Part shown: positions 39,430-49,884 of the stretch, piece after piece
Numbering within the stretch: position 1 is the first letter of the stretch
How the letters are laid out: each line of letters begins with the position of its first letter
DNA from: Ascarosepion bandense
Taxonomy: Eukaryota > Mollusca > Cephalopoda > Sepiida > Sepiidae
Length of the DNA: 64,000 bases
Assembly (NCBI GenBank): GCA_037127315.1
Contig: JBBBDQ010000350.1
Location: 4,496,001 to 4,560,000 of the forward strand
Direction: 5' to 3'
Translations under genes and position numbers: made by a program
The notes under the pieces: model-generated
Told to the model about the DNA's origin: nothing
Database searches by the model: none
Seen by the model: only the letters and a program-made list of their open reading frames with translations

Positions 39430-39688
39430 AAAAAAGCAAAAAAAACTTTTCCGTTACACTCAGTCGTGTATAGGGCAGCGTTTTTGCTGTTTTCCGTAAC
39501 ACTGTTTATTATGGGGCAGGGTTGTTAGCCCTGCGCCCAACTCTGGAGGAAGGTGATTTTCTAAGCGGAGCTCAGACGTGACACACGACCGAAAGTAGGG
39601 GGTACCCAGTGAGGATCGAACTCATTACTCAGTTATAATGATTCTAGCGAGGCGAGTTTGTAAACCATTACACGACGCCAAGGTGCCG
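39430..39688 (-). mobile_element. SINE-B with 14-bp target duplication
   Basis: tRNA-like head on the minus strand (GTCGTGTAATGGTTTACAA A box; GAGTTCGATCCTCAC B box and T arm) and body CCCCCTACTTTCGGTCGTG. The tail GCGCAGGGCTAACAACCCTG, CCCC..TAA, ACAGTGTTACGGAAAACAGC is identical in design to the 5S SINE at 26.1 kb. The flanks AATTCAGTATTAAA and AATTCAATATTAAA are a 13/14 duplication. Confidence 0.85.
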
Positions 39689-39702
39689 AATTCAATATTA
39701 AA

Positions 39703-40102
39703 CTAAGACTATTTTAACCATTCCATCTATTATGTTATCAATTGTGACTCTTTAAATATATGTTTATCAATTGTTATATTAATTTATAATAATTCTGGTT
39801 ATCAATTTATCTCTTAATAACAATAGAAAACCGATCTCTCACTTTATGTCCAGTTAAATATTATATTAATAAAAATTTCCGCAATAATAATAATTTATAT
39901 AAAAATATCATAAAATGTTAGGGTCTTTAGATATAGGTTTACAAATTATGTTAATATATCATAATTGTGGGGAATCAATTTATTGATTAAAACAATAGAA
40001 AATCGATTTCCCACTTTCTGTTTAGTACAATCCATGTATTAGTGTTTCATGCTTGATGTCACAGATGCTGAGAGGGAAAGAGAAAGAGGTACGTAGAGAG
40101 TA

Positions 40103-40143
<41 letters not shown>

Positions 40144-40669
40144 GGAGGGGGTGTATCCTAGACTAAATACACAGTGTGATATGAAGTGAAATTGTAAGTG
40201 TGGATTATCTTAGATGAAGGCAGTTGCTGGGAGTGGAACGTTAAATCCTGTTTCATGACCTTATATGTTGAGGACATTTCAGTATTTTTAAGAGAGCCTA
40301 TCTTGGAATGGTCAGAAGTACAGAAGTAAAACATTTATTATTAAATAGGCGCAGCTACTATTGTTCAAGTACTAGTTTATCCATGTTGTTTGCTCAAAGC
40401 TTTTATAATAATTGGAAATATTTCATATGTAAGTTTTTAAATATATATTTTAACAGCTATTAAATTCATATGTAGTAATTTTATGGGATTAGTTTTTAAC
40501 TTACGACAAAAAATCGACACCCTATTCTATATCAAAATATATATACGTATTTCCAACTAGTGAAATTCGTTTGTGCATGAGTGCAGTTAATAGCGAAAAT
40601 TTCAAATAGATATTTGGACCTGAAATATTTGTGTAATCTTTTTATCTAAGCCTTGTATTTCTCTGTTCA

Positions 40670-40671
<2 letters not shown>
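39703..40671. other. unannotated AT-rich stretch with a direct repeat
   Basis: 39745-39855 and 39925-40035 are diverged direct copies (AACAATAGAAAACCGAT..CTCACTTT versus AACAATAGAAAATCGATTTC), ~180 bp apart. (AT)n at 40102-40128 and (GA)n at 40128-40150. Confidence 0.45.
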
Positions 40672-40729
<58 letters not shown>

Positions 40730-41090
40730 TGTGTGTGTATCGAGGCAGCAAATAATTTTCTAAACATATAATGTTAAATATAAGAGACAATGAATGTCTA
40801 TTATGTTTAATCATAAGCCAAGCGGAGTTTTATGTCAACACAAAATAAAATTGTCGGTGATGATATATGTTGCTGTATTAACGTCTTAATAACCTCTCTG
40901 AAGATGGCTCATGTGAGCCGAAAGCTTAGATCCAAATTAATAAAAAAATTATCCAAATGTTGGAGAATTTTTGTCTTTATTTTCAACTGAAATTAAAGCC
41001 AAAATACGACGTGTAGAACGGTTCAGGATTAAACATAATAGACATTCATTGTCTCTTATATTTAACAGTATATGTTTAGAAAATATATAT
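40672..41090. mobile_element. (TA)n plus PLE-derived inverted repeat, family N
   Basis: (TA)n 40672-40727, then arms GTATCGAGGCAGCAAATAAT... and ...ACAGTATATGTTTAGAAA inverted. The left arm is shortened and replaced at 40817-40890 by unrelated bases. The centre has CTGAAGA 40898-40904, GGCTCATGTGAGCC 40906-40919 and GAAAGC 40920-40925. Confidence 0.7.
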
Positions 41091-41351
41091 GCTCCTGTCA
41101 CGGTCATGGGGAGATAACCTGCGAAGAAACGACTAAAAATCCTTTCAAATATGTTGTCATCATTTTTGATGCTAGGTGTACACTCATTATATACAAGATG
41201 AACAGAGAAATACAAGGCACAAGATTAAATGCTTAGGGTAAGAAAGAAAGATTTGCAATTAAACAAATGTTTCAGGTGAAAATCTGTATTACCTGAGCTC
41301 TTACACAAACGAATTTGACCAGTTGTATATATATCTTAATATAAAGTAAGA

Positions 41352-41405
<54 letters not shown>

Positions 41406-41551
41406 TATTTTATTAAATTACTTTAATCCGAAATGGAAAAGTAGGAAGGTTAATTCCAAAAACCTGATCCTAATTAATATTAAAAATTGTTAATATTAAA
41501 AAATGATACAGGATGAGAGCTCAATGTAATTAAAATTACAGAGCCAATATA
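41091..41551. other. unannotated stretch
   Basis: Contains (CT)n(TA)n at 41352-41401. No gene recognised. Confidence 0.4.
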
Positions 41552-41559
41552 AATTAAAA

Positions 41560-41812
41560 TAAATTTTCAAAATTCAAAAATGTTGAATGAACATTTCAAC
41601 ATGAAATCCCTAAAAGAAATTTCACGTATCCTCAGCAACGTCATTATCAAAATGAGAAAAATAAAATTAAAAAGAGAAATAAAAAATAAAGAAATAAAAA
41701 ATAAATAACGGTTAAGATTTGAGAAATATACGTCACAAAAAAATTTTTTTTAGAGATTTCATGTTGAAATGTTCATTCAACATCTTTGAATTTTGAAAAT
41801 TTATTTAAAAAT
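41560..41812. repeat. inverted repeat with PLE-like spacer
   Basis: Arms 41563-41625 and 41745-41805 share GAACATTTCAACATGAAATC / GATTTCATGTTGAAATGTTC. In the spacer, minus-strand TTTGATAATGACGT...ACGTGAAATTTC has the same UUUGAUAAUG-stem-GAAA pattern as the PLE at 16.5 kb. Confidence 0.6.
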
Positions 41813-41889
41813 ATATATATATAAAATGAATTATTTTTTTATCATTTCAAATTGTCGGTTGCTTATAACCAAGTTTTGTTAAAATTCGT

Positions 41890-41891
<2 letters not shown>

Positions 41892-41949
<58 letters not shown>

Positions 41950-41972
41950 ATATATATATATATATATATATA
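41892..41972. repeat. (TA)n microsatellite
   Basis: About 40 units with one CTA interruption; the longest microsatellite of the window. Confidence 0.95.
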
Positions 41973-42360
41973 ACGGTCTTTATAATAATAGAGAGGATTG
42001 CCATTACACATGATTTCACAACATACTTTTTCAAAGTTACAGCTTTTCCAATAACGGCAGGATGCAAACAAACAAATTCTGCTTATCACACTTTGAACAG
42101 TTTATCCACTATTTTGAGCACAATAATCAACATTTGTTGCATTAGAAAAATACAAACAAAACTAAACATAAAAACCTCGTCGATTCTTTTTAATTAAACT
42201 TGTTTGGAGATATTAAAATGAAAGATGGTCTACACGTGATTTATCTGTGATTTGCTGATTCAAGATTTCTGTATCTAGATGCACATTAGGATCAAATGCT
42301 TGATACATTTATTGAACTTCAGTTCTTATATTCTTTCTGAGTGAATGAATGCTAAATCTA
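41973..42360. other. unannotated stretch
   Basis: AT-rich. No gene recognised. Confidence 0.4.
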
Positions 42361-42765
42361 TCTGTCTCTGCTGAGCGTTTTGATGTGAAACTCTTCAGTC
42401 GGCTAACAAGATAAGTCACTTAGATTTATCATAAAAGATTCAGAAGATCTACTGTCCATCCAACATCAAAGCAATCTTCAGAAGCAGCTAATTCTGTCTG
42501 TCCCTAATGAGTGTTTTGAAGTGAAACGCTTGAATAAGCTAACTAGATAAACCACGTAGGGTTACCATAAAAAATATTTAGAAGATTTGCAGTCCATCCA
42601 ACATCAGCACAACATTCTGAAGTAGCTAATTACATCTGTCCCTGATAAATTTTCGACGTAAAACTCTTGTGTCGGCTAACCAGATAAATTACTTTGGCTT
42701 ATCAAAAAAGATTCAGAAGATCTGCAGTCTATAAAGCATCAGGACAATATTCAGAAACAGCTTCA
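42361..42765 (+). repeat. three ~135-bp tandem units with hammerhead-like cores
   Basis: Unit starts are at 42361, 42493 and 42633. Each has an upstream TCTG(T)C, a 7-base core, a short stem-loop, GAAAC or AAAAC, CTCTT..GTC-like stem III, GGCTAAC and AGATAA. The cores are CTGCTGA (42368), CTAATGA (42504) and CTGATAA (42642). Each departs from CTGATGA at a different base, so the column consensus is a perfect core. Consensus stem III ACTC-TT-GAGT is followed by C (GTC triplet). ATCTG/CAGAT can pair as distal stem I in unit 3. Confidence 0.65.
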
Positions 42766-43284
42766 CTTTATGGAGATATCTCTACTGAGTAAAGATTAAC
42801 ATGGAGGAGAATTTGTACAAGAATTGAGCGTACGTGATTCTTTGCCATTGTTTTCAGAGAGTATCAAGGTGAAAAATGCCACCACCTAAATGCCACCACC
42901 TAAAATAAGGCTCGAGGAACATTGAAACATTGAAAAGCCATAATGGAGTGTGAGTCAATGCAATCAGGCATGGCTGATCATGTATAGAAAGAAAAGAGTA
43001 CCCATCAGCTCCTGTGAAATGAGTTGAAATATTGGACAGAGAACACCGAACAGTTAGATGTCTGAACACATCAGCACATATGCTAGGCTATGAGAACCTC
43101 CTTAGTAGTACTAGCATAGAAATAAATATGAGAACAACTAATAAAGCAAGGGAAATGACAAGTTTTCAGCGGCAGCAACAGAAAGAGAAATGCTTCAGTG
43201 AGTGCAGTCAAGCATGAAAAACAGCAGTAGCAACACCCATCAACTTGCAGGTAGGTTAGGCTTAAGGCTCCTTGTTCCCCACAG
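42766..43284. other. unannotated stretch
   Basis: Short direct repeat GAAAAATGCCACCACCTAAA near 42880. No gene recognised. Confidence 0.4.
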
Positions 43285-43500
43285 AGAATTGTCGGGCCTT
43301 GTGAATTAACGCATTGGTTCAGAAATTTGGTGATATAGTAATTGAGAGTTTGATCCCTGGGATGTATATTTAGACTCAGTGGATACAGAGCGAGCAATAA
43401 ATAAGAACTAAAAGTAAGAACTAGACGAGATATCCCGAGACCTGGATAAGGGAATGACAATAGTCTACCCCCTGTAGATTAGATAAAATGGTTCAATTTG
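43285..43500 (+). mobile_element. SINE-C copy
   Basis: GAATTAACGCATTGGTTCAG...GAGAGTTTGATCCCTGG and the TCTACCCCCTGTAGATTAGA tail match the cluster at 27.7 kb. A degraded SINE-F end (GATGAAATGTTGCGATAACA) follows at 43515-43580. Confidence 0.65.
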
Positions 43501-43719
43501 GAAGTTATCCAGATTGATATGAAAGATGAAATGTTGCGATAACAACAATAAAGATTCCAAATGTAAACAGTGTAAATAATAAATCTTCTTTACAGAAACT
43601 GCAACAGAGGAAAAATGAAGTTTTGCAAGACAATATCATCTCTACCATCAAAGGGCATGGTGCTTAAAAGAGAAAGGTAGAGAATTTCACTATGTACAAG
43701 GCCTGAGAGCCACTCGAGG

Positions 43720-43920
43720 TAGACGGTTACAGGGTAAGAGGCAAAGCTTATGTGGATATGTGCAGGAAGATAAGGGTTAGCCGTAGACTTGAACAAGTTA
43801 AGATAGTAGCAATCAGGAAAACTTCATCTTGGTAGTCAGTCCACAGAACAGTGCTCCGCGTGAAAAAGGTATTCGAGTGGAACTTATGTTTTACCAGAGG
43901 GAAGAAGGGTGTTTTGCTAA
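43720..43920 (-). mobile_element. LINE-A relic
   Basis: Minus strand VKHKFHSNTFFTRSTVLW, then in another frame FLIATIL..SSLRL and FKSTANPYLPAH. This corresponds to CKRHFYSNSFFSRTSRLW...FKCKVNRHLLTH of LINE-A. Old and diverged. Confidence 0.5.
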
Positions 43921-44059
43921 TATGTAAGTGACATGGTGTGTTCTTGCTGCATAGATTTGAATTGTCGGTTCCAGGGAATGTAGTTTGTCCGATCAGTTTT
44001 TGCAAAAGTAGCGATAGAGGAGCAAGAGGCTTGTTATCATACATGCACAAACATAAATA

Positions 44060-44253
44060 TATAGTCATCCGCAGACAGATCTGTTTCGCTGTATCACAGT
44101 TCATCAGGACGGTTATACTCCGATTGCTTTTAACCCAGGATTGAAACCTACCGAATTGGCGTCAGTCGGTGATTCTACCTCTGAGCTATGGGCGCTCGAT
44201 AGAAGAAGGCAGACTTTTTAGCATGTATATTATCATTATACACGCCCAAATGG
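44060..44253 (-). mobile_element. SINE-H copy with intact hammerhead
   Basis: Minus-strand order: a hairpin with GCGTGTATA/TATACACGC-like arms (partly mutated), the tRNA-like head CCCATAGCTCAGAGGTAGAA (A box), CCGACTGACGCC, GGTTTCAATCCTGGG (B box/T arm), ~25 bp, then a hammerhead ending near 44066. A second copy follows 300 bp away. Confidence 0.75.
44063..44116 (-). ncRNA. hammerhead ribozyme candidate, SINE-H (best in window)
   Basis: CTGATGA complements 44101-44107. Stem II is CTGT-GAT-ACAG. GAAAC complements 44083-44087. Stem III is the perfect palindrome ACAGATCTGT (44075-44084). H17 is C, giving a canonical GTC triplet, with cleavage between 44074 and 44073. Stem I pairs CCGT with GCGG (one wobble) after one mismatch next to the core. 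All conserved core bases are present. Confidence 0.75.
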
Positions 44254-44364
44254 ATGAGAGTGTTCTAATTCATTGCTGAATGAACGATGCGTAGATGCTA
44301 GAGTAGCTACTGTTTTTCGAAATCTATCATTCTTCCAGAGTGCTTAATCAGGGTGTGAGAGCGT

Positions 44365-44548
44365 AAACAGTCATCCGCAGTATCACAGCTGATCAGTACG
44401 GTTAGACCCCGATTGCTTTTTAACCCAGGATTGAAACCTGACCAAATTTGGCGTCAGTCGGCGATTCTACCTCTGAGCTATGGGCGCTCGGTAGAAGGCA
44501 GACTTTTTAGCGTGTATATTATCATTATACACGCCCAATAGCTGAGAA
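44365..44548 (-). mobile_element. SINE-H copy, hammerhead deleted
   Basis: Same head (GCTCAGAGGTAGAATCGCCG, GGTTTCAATCCTGGG) and 5' hairpin. In the 3' part CTGATCAGCTGTGATAC runs directly into TGCGGATGAC: ~17 bp covering GAAAC and stem III are missing, and CTGATGA is changed. Confidence 0.75.
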
Positions 44549-44574
44549 TGTTTTAAATATATATATATTATATA

Positions 44575-45011
44575 CACCTTTTGTAACTGGCTGTAAAACC
44601 CGTTCTTGAATTCTTACTCCTCTTCCTAAGGCAAACACCGGAGATGACCAGATTAAAAATAAATTTCAGCAATGAACTAAGAAATAGAAAAGAAATGATT
44701 ATCAAGACAACTACTGAAGATTAATTTATCGTTGTATGATTGTTGCTATAAAGACTTTAGCTTTGTTACTTTCATTTCCTACGTTTGAAAGTTACGCAAA
44801 GCTTTGTATTTTGGTTCCTGTTAGATAAAAAATCATCTTATGTTTTTCTAATCAAGTGCCACCCTGGGTAATTAGACTTGCTTTTGGCGTTTTGGTGTCA
44901 CTTTTTCAGAAATGGAATAATGGATTTTCTATTTATTTGAATTATGCAAAATAGTTGCATAGGAATTGGCAATGGAAGTCTTAATGCTGATGTTCTTGGT
45001 ATCACAATTTT
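44575..45011. other. unannotated stretch
   Basis: No gene or repeat recognised. Confidence 0.4.
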
Positions 45012-45830
45012 TCTTTTTAATCAAGTTCACCCCAAACAAGGTAGTAAAGTCACTGAGACACAAGGTGTTACTGAGTGTGGAAGAATTAGAAACAGGAACA
45101 TTGCTAAGGAGTTAAAACAGAAGAACAGTAATTACGAGGACAGTAAATAGCAATTGACATTCAATTTACATTTTTTTTATTGATTTCACCCCAAGAAGGC
45201 AATAAAGCCACTGAGACACAAGGTGTTACTGGGAGTGGAAGAGTTAGAAACAGGAATATTGGTAAGGAGTTAAAACAGAAGAACAGTAATTACGAGGACA
45301 GTAAATAGCAATTGACATTCAATTTACATTTTTTTTATTGATTTCACCCCAAGAAGGCAATAAAGTCACTGAGACAGTAGAAGAGTAATCTAGAGGACAG
45401 TAGATAGTTATGGCATTTAATCTTTTCCAGTTTTAATGTGTCTAGAAAGCAAGGAGCCGGAGTAATAAAAGCAAGAAAGGCTAGAAAGAAAATATTAGCA
45501 TAGAACCTACTGTTACATTTAGCCAACTCAAATGTATGTCAATGATCCCTCATTGCTAGTCTAATAGTGTGTTTGTATTTATAAAGTATAAGCACTAAAG
45601 CGAAGAGCTCACCATAACAATTACCATGGCAGTACATATAGAAAATATTGTTGGAGGCTACCTTATGGGGGTAAGAAAGTGACTGAAATTCCAGGTTGGT
45701 GCTAAGTTCTTTGTAGCAATTTTTAGAATGATGAGTTTGTTTCACTAGATGCTTCGTTGATCTGTGGAGCAAAGAGATGATCTTGGTGCAATGTCGAGCC
45801 ATTTTGTGCCGTACGCCAGACAGCTGTTGA
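45012..45830 (-). mobile_element. LINE-A relic with triplicated 3' UTR
   Basis: 45012-45415 holds 2.5 tandem units of 158 bp, each with the LINE-A-type tail (plus strand: ATTGATTTCACCCCAAGAAG, CACTGAGACACAAGGTGTTA). Upstream on the minus strand a diverged C-terminus remains, e.g. NNIFYMYCHGNCYGELFALV, corresponding to CLFYKYFHGFCSDELRSLV. Confidence 0.6.
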
Positions 45831-45928
45831 CCCTACAATAATTTCAACTGGCTTTTTACCAGCTTTGTTTATAATATTATTGTGTATCTAGCTACCCTCC
45901 TTAACAGAAAAGCCTGTTTGAAGACTTG

Positions 45929-46017
45929 TTAATGATCCGACCATGTTGCATGTCAATACTGGCTTAGATGATATCAGTAATAGCACTTGTAGAGTGACCT
46001 CACATAAATCGGTTATC

Positions 46018-46057
<40 letters not shown>

Positions 46058-46144
46058 TAACCGATTTATGTGAGGTCACTCTACAAGTGCTATTACTGAT
46101 ATCATCTAAGCCAGTATTGACATGCAACATGGTCGGATCATTAA
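45929..46144. repeat. perfect 92-bp palindrome with (TA)n loop
   Basis: 45929-46020 and 46053-46144 are exact inverted copies. The 32-bp loop is ATG plus (TA)n. No coding or ribozyme core was recognised inside the arm (it starts TTAATGATCCGACCATGTTG). Confidence 0.97.
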
Positions 46145-46154
46145 TATATATATA

Positions 46155-46324
46155 TTAAATAAATTGTAAACATTGCGTCTACTTGTTTTTAATAAAATCC
46201 GTTTATACTCACGGATAATAATTTTCGGTGACTATGAAAGGATTTTATTAAAAATAAGCAGACACAGTATTAGAAATTCATTTACTCTGACAAGCCTAAC
46301 AGAAAATTTGATGCTTAAATACAC

Positions 46325-46329
<5 letters not shown>
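46155..46329. mobile_element. PLE terminal-repeat inverted pair
   Basis: TAATAAAATCCGTTTATACTC and the inverted GGATTTTATTAAAAATAAGC form short arms. The plus strand encodes DYERILLKISRH, the PLE terminal N-terminal motif also seen at 10.9 and 16.4 kb. Followed by (TA)n at 46329-46372. Confidence 0.6.
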
Positions 46330-46371
<42 letters not shown>

Positions 46372-46373
<2 letters not shown>

Positions 46374-47084
46374 CTTATTTATGAATGGAAGTTTGTCTGT
46401 GTGTGTCCGTTACCTACAGACTCCGAAACGGCTGAACCGATTTTTTTGAAAATTAACAGAGTTGTACTATAAGCGTCTGCGAGTGTTCTTAGCTAGGTTT
46501 TGTGTCGAGGTATCTCCGATAAATATCGAAAATCGATAATCGAAAAAATCGGTTTATAGTAGGAGAGGTCCAATTTTAATCAAATTTGATACACTCATAA
46601 ACAAAGACATAAGAAATGATATTCAGAAGTTTCAAGGTTGCAGTTCTTACAATAGTGCAGAAAATCGATAATGTGTGTATGTATATATATATATATAAGG
46701 CAAGATGTTGGTGTGTGTGTCTGTTTATCTGCCTGCATGTTTGTATTTTTTCAGGCTTTTTATTTTAGTTTTTGCTTCGGGTTTGGCTCTAAGTCGGTAT
46801 AATTATAGTTCTTAGTCTCAGCCATGGTACCATTTACTCAGAGGACTTATTTAGCCTTCAAAATTCAGTTTATGACGAAGTAAACTTATTTGATATCGAT
46901 ACCAGGAAATCAAAATTTGACTTGCATCCATTCATTTTTCTTTCAGTCTACGGTTTCGCTTTAACTGGAAACAACTATTGCTTTTTGGTCTTTCGTGCCA
47001 ACGTCCAAAGGGTCTAATCTCCCGGACTATGGATTAGTTTTAAAGCTTTCATTGCACCCGAACAACTCCGGGCTATATTGCTAG
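46372..47084 (+). mobile_element. Helitron-like element, long form
   Basis: 5' part AACTTATTTATGAATGGAAG, ACTCCGAAACGGCTGAACCG. The internal module (46680-46905) starts TATAAGGCAAGATGTTGG and ends TTCAAAATTCAGTTTATGAC. 3' end: hairpin CCCGAACAACTCCGGG, ATTG, CTAG. The module is absent from the short forms. Non-autonomous. Confidence 0.8.
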
Positions 47085-47269
47085 TTAAAAATAAACAAAC
47101 ACAGTATTAGAAATTCATTTACTCTGACATGCCTAACAGAAAATTTGATGCATAAATAAACAAATTATATATTGAAAAACGAAATATTCACCACTCACTT
47201 GCTACCCAGATTTTAAACATATTAGGCTGTAAGGGCAAACCGTATTTGAGCATTTTCTAAAATAACTGT

Positions 47270-47795
47270 ATACCAACAAAACTCATTGTAATGCCAAAGA
47301 CGAACTGAAGGCAAGGATTATGGCAGCATTCACCAACTTAAACAAAGAGATTGTCTAGAACAGGGGTTTTCAAAGTTTTTGACTTACGGGCCCTTTTATT
47401 AAAAAATTATCCATGAGTGACAATTGAACCCTGAAAAAAAAAAAAGGAAATTTGAGCATCAAGCTCTTGCATGTGTACAATAATTTTTTGTATAAATAAC
47501 GTTGACATGTAGTGGGCAATAGTGCAAGCTTTTGTCATTTGATAACATTAATAAGTAAAAATAAATATCCAGACATTGAAAATTTATACTTTGAATTTCA
47601 CATGATGAGTTAATCCGCGGACCACCTATCTTATACTTGCGGACTCCCTGTGGTCCGCAGACCACAGTTTGAAAACCCCTGGTCTAGAAAACATACAGGA
47701 GATTCCGATGTCATCTGAATGCTGCTGTTGAAGCCAATAGCGATTTTATTGAATATATTTATTCTTTTGCATTTCAAGACAATTTTGTGTAATTT
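47270..47795 (+). pseudogene. transposase C-terminal fragment split by a hAT MITE
   Basis: DELKARIMAAFTNLNKEIV lies before the insertion and RRFRCHLNAAVEANSDFIEYI after it. This resembles the LKARI.AAF..VN...L...W..L..R...V....G.HIE ending of Tc/mariner-class transposases. The target duplication GTCTAGAA is repeated at the junction. The family assignment is tentative. Confidence 0.5.
47361..47681. mobile_element. hAT-like MITE, 321 bp
   Basis: Terminal inverted repeats CAGGGGTTTTCAAA / TTTGAAAACCCCTG, flanked by the perfect 8-bp duplication GTCTAGAA (47353-47360 and 47682-47689). Subterminal GGTCCGC/GCGGACC motifs are typical of hAT elements. No transposase. Confidence 0.92.
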
Positions 47796-49226
47796 TTGTA
47801 AATTTATCTGTTAAAATGAGATATCAGTATTATTTTCATTTGTGTGTGAGTGTGCGTGTATGCATGCGTACGTCACTTAGACTTATCCATTGTATAGTGT
47901 ATATGATTTTAATTGGTACAGTAAAAAATAAAAGAAAGAAAAAACAGTAAAAAAATGTAAGTAGAAAGTGTGTAACTTATCTCTAATGACTTTTATATTA
48001 ATTTTTTTTTTCAAGCTGCCCTTGGATATCACTAGGATTTTCATTTTTATAAGATAACGCTTTAGGATTTAAACATGCATTTGTTCAGGTAATACCTACT
48101 TGTGTTTCAACTGAGAATACTTGAAAAATAGGTATTTGAAAAATATGTTCCACTAGTTTATAGAATTTGTTTTAAAAGCAGCATGTATTACCTCTTCTTG
48201 GGTTCTTTTCTTTCTTCAATGTCTAGCGAACACATTATCGTTTATCAGGCTGTCAAAAATGTTCGTCTTTTATTATCTGATAAAATATTTCTGTTTATTT
48301 TAGCTAGATTTAAACTAAGGTATATTTGTTGTATTTTTGATAAATCCTTCGCCCAAAGCAATAAAAATCCACTAAGATGCAAGATGTTACTGAGAGTGAA
48401 AGGAAAAAAAAGAGTATAATAAAAGAACAGGTTAAAAAAACAAGAGATGATGAGTGAGTATTTTTAAAAGAGTGAGTATATTTTTAAAAGAGAACTTTGT
48501 AATTTTTTAAAAATAGTTTCACAATATAAAAGCAATACGATTTAAAAACGTTTTTTGGTAATTTAAGTCTTTTCTTCTGGAACAAGTCATTTTTTTCTTT
48601 TTTTTTGTAACGACTCTCATTCAAAATGATTACATTTAGTGTTAAATTATTCATTGGGTCGGAACAAAATTAACATTTTTTAAGTGACTTTCAATAATAA
48701 TATTGAGTTATTTAAAAATAGATTTGATTACGTATCTACAAAGGTATACTAAAAATGGGGTTACATTATAAAAATATTTTATCATTAAATTCATGGTGTT
48801 GTCATTGTTCAAACAGGATCTTGCTCAATAAAATGAGTGACAGCACCAAAATGTTTTCTGAAGAGAAATTTTCAGTTAGCTTAAAAGATAACTAAAGGTT
48901 AAATCCAATTTAGTAGGACTGGAGACAAGTTACTGCCATTGCTTAGAACATAATCATTAAATTGAAGAGTGAGAGTCTAATATCATCAAAAATTTGTTAG
49001 CCAAAGACAGTGAGTTCAATCTCAGGTAGAATTAACAGTTAGCATAGTTAACAATTATTAAGAAGAAAGAATAAAGAATTTTTTTTATGGAAAACTGACT
49101 TTTTAAAACCTTTTTAGAACCTAGATAATTTTGGTTAAAAATGTTTGTGATCAATGCGGAGCCTTAAATTTTTACAAGAAATTTGAGCATATTTTTGTGC
49201 AGTGAAATGTTATTGAGTAATATATA
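47796..49226. other. unannotated AT-rich stretch, 1.4 kb
   Basis: Apart from a weak LINE-A tail scrap at 48,340-48,420 (GCCCAAAGCAATAAAAATCC, GATGTTACTGAGAGTGAAA) and a B-box-like AGTGAGTTCAATC at 49,010, nothing is recognised. Confidence 0.4.
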
Positions 49227-49724
49227 TCTAAATCTAAACTTATTTATAAATGGAACTTTGTGTGTGTGTGTCTCCGTTACCTATAGACTCCGAAACGGCT
49301 GAACCAATGTTCTTGAAAATTTACACAGTTGTACTATAAGCGCCTGCGAGTGTTCTTAGCTAAGTTTTGTGTTGAGGTACCCCCGATAAATATCGAAAAT
49401 CGATAATCGAAAAAATCGGTTTATAGAAGGAGTGGTCCAATTTTGATCAAATTTGATACACTCATAGACAAAGACATAAGAAACGATATTAAGAAGTTTC
49501 AAGGTCGCAGTTCTTACAATAGTGCAGAAAATTTGATATCGATACCAGGAAACCAAAATTTGATTTACATCCATTCATTTTTCTTTCAGTCTACGATTTC
49601 GCTTTAACTGGAAACAACTATTGCTTTTTAGTCTTTCGTGCTAACGTCCAAAGAGTGTGAGCTTCAGGACCATGGATTAGTTTTAAAGCTTTCATTACAC
49701 CCGAGCAACGCCGGGCTATACTGC

Positions 49725-49728
<4 letters not shown>
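49227..49728 (+). mobile_element. Helitron-like element, short form
   Basis: Starts TCTAAATCTAAACTTATTTA and ends with hairpin CCCGAGCAACGCCGGG and TATACTGCTA. The 5'-TC and 3'-hairpin-CTAG layout fits Helitrons. It ends in (TA)n (49728-49759). Confidence 0.8.
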
Positions 49729-49765
<37 letters not shown>

Positions 49766-49884
49766 GCGGTGTAGATATAGAAGAATCCAAAGTGTATCCT
49801 GTACACACAGTAGTAGGACAACTCTCTAGGAGAGCTCTAAATATACATGTATATAAATACATATAGAGCAAATATATGTAAAAA

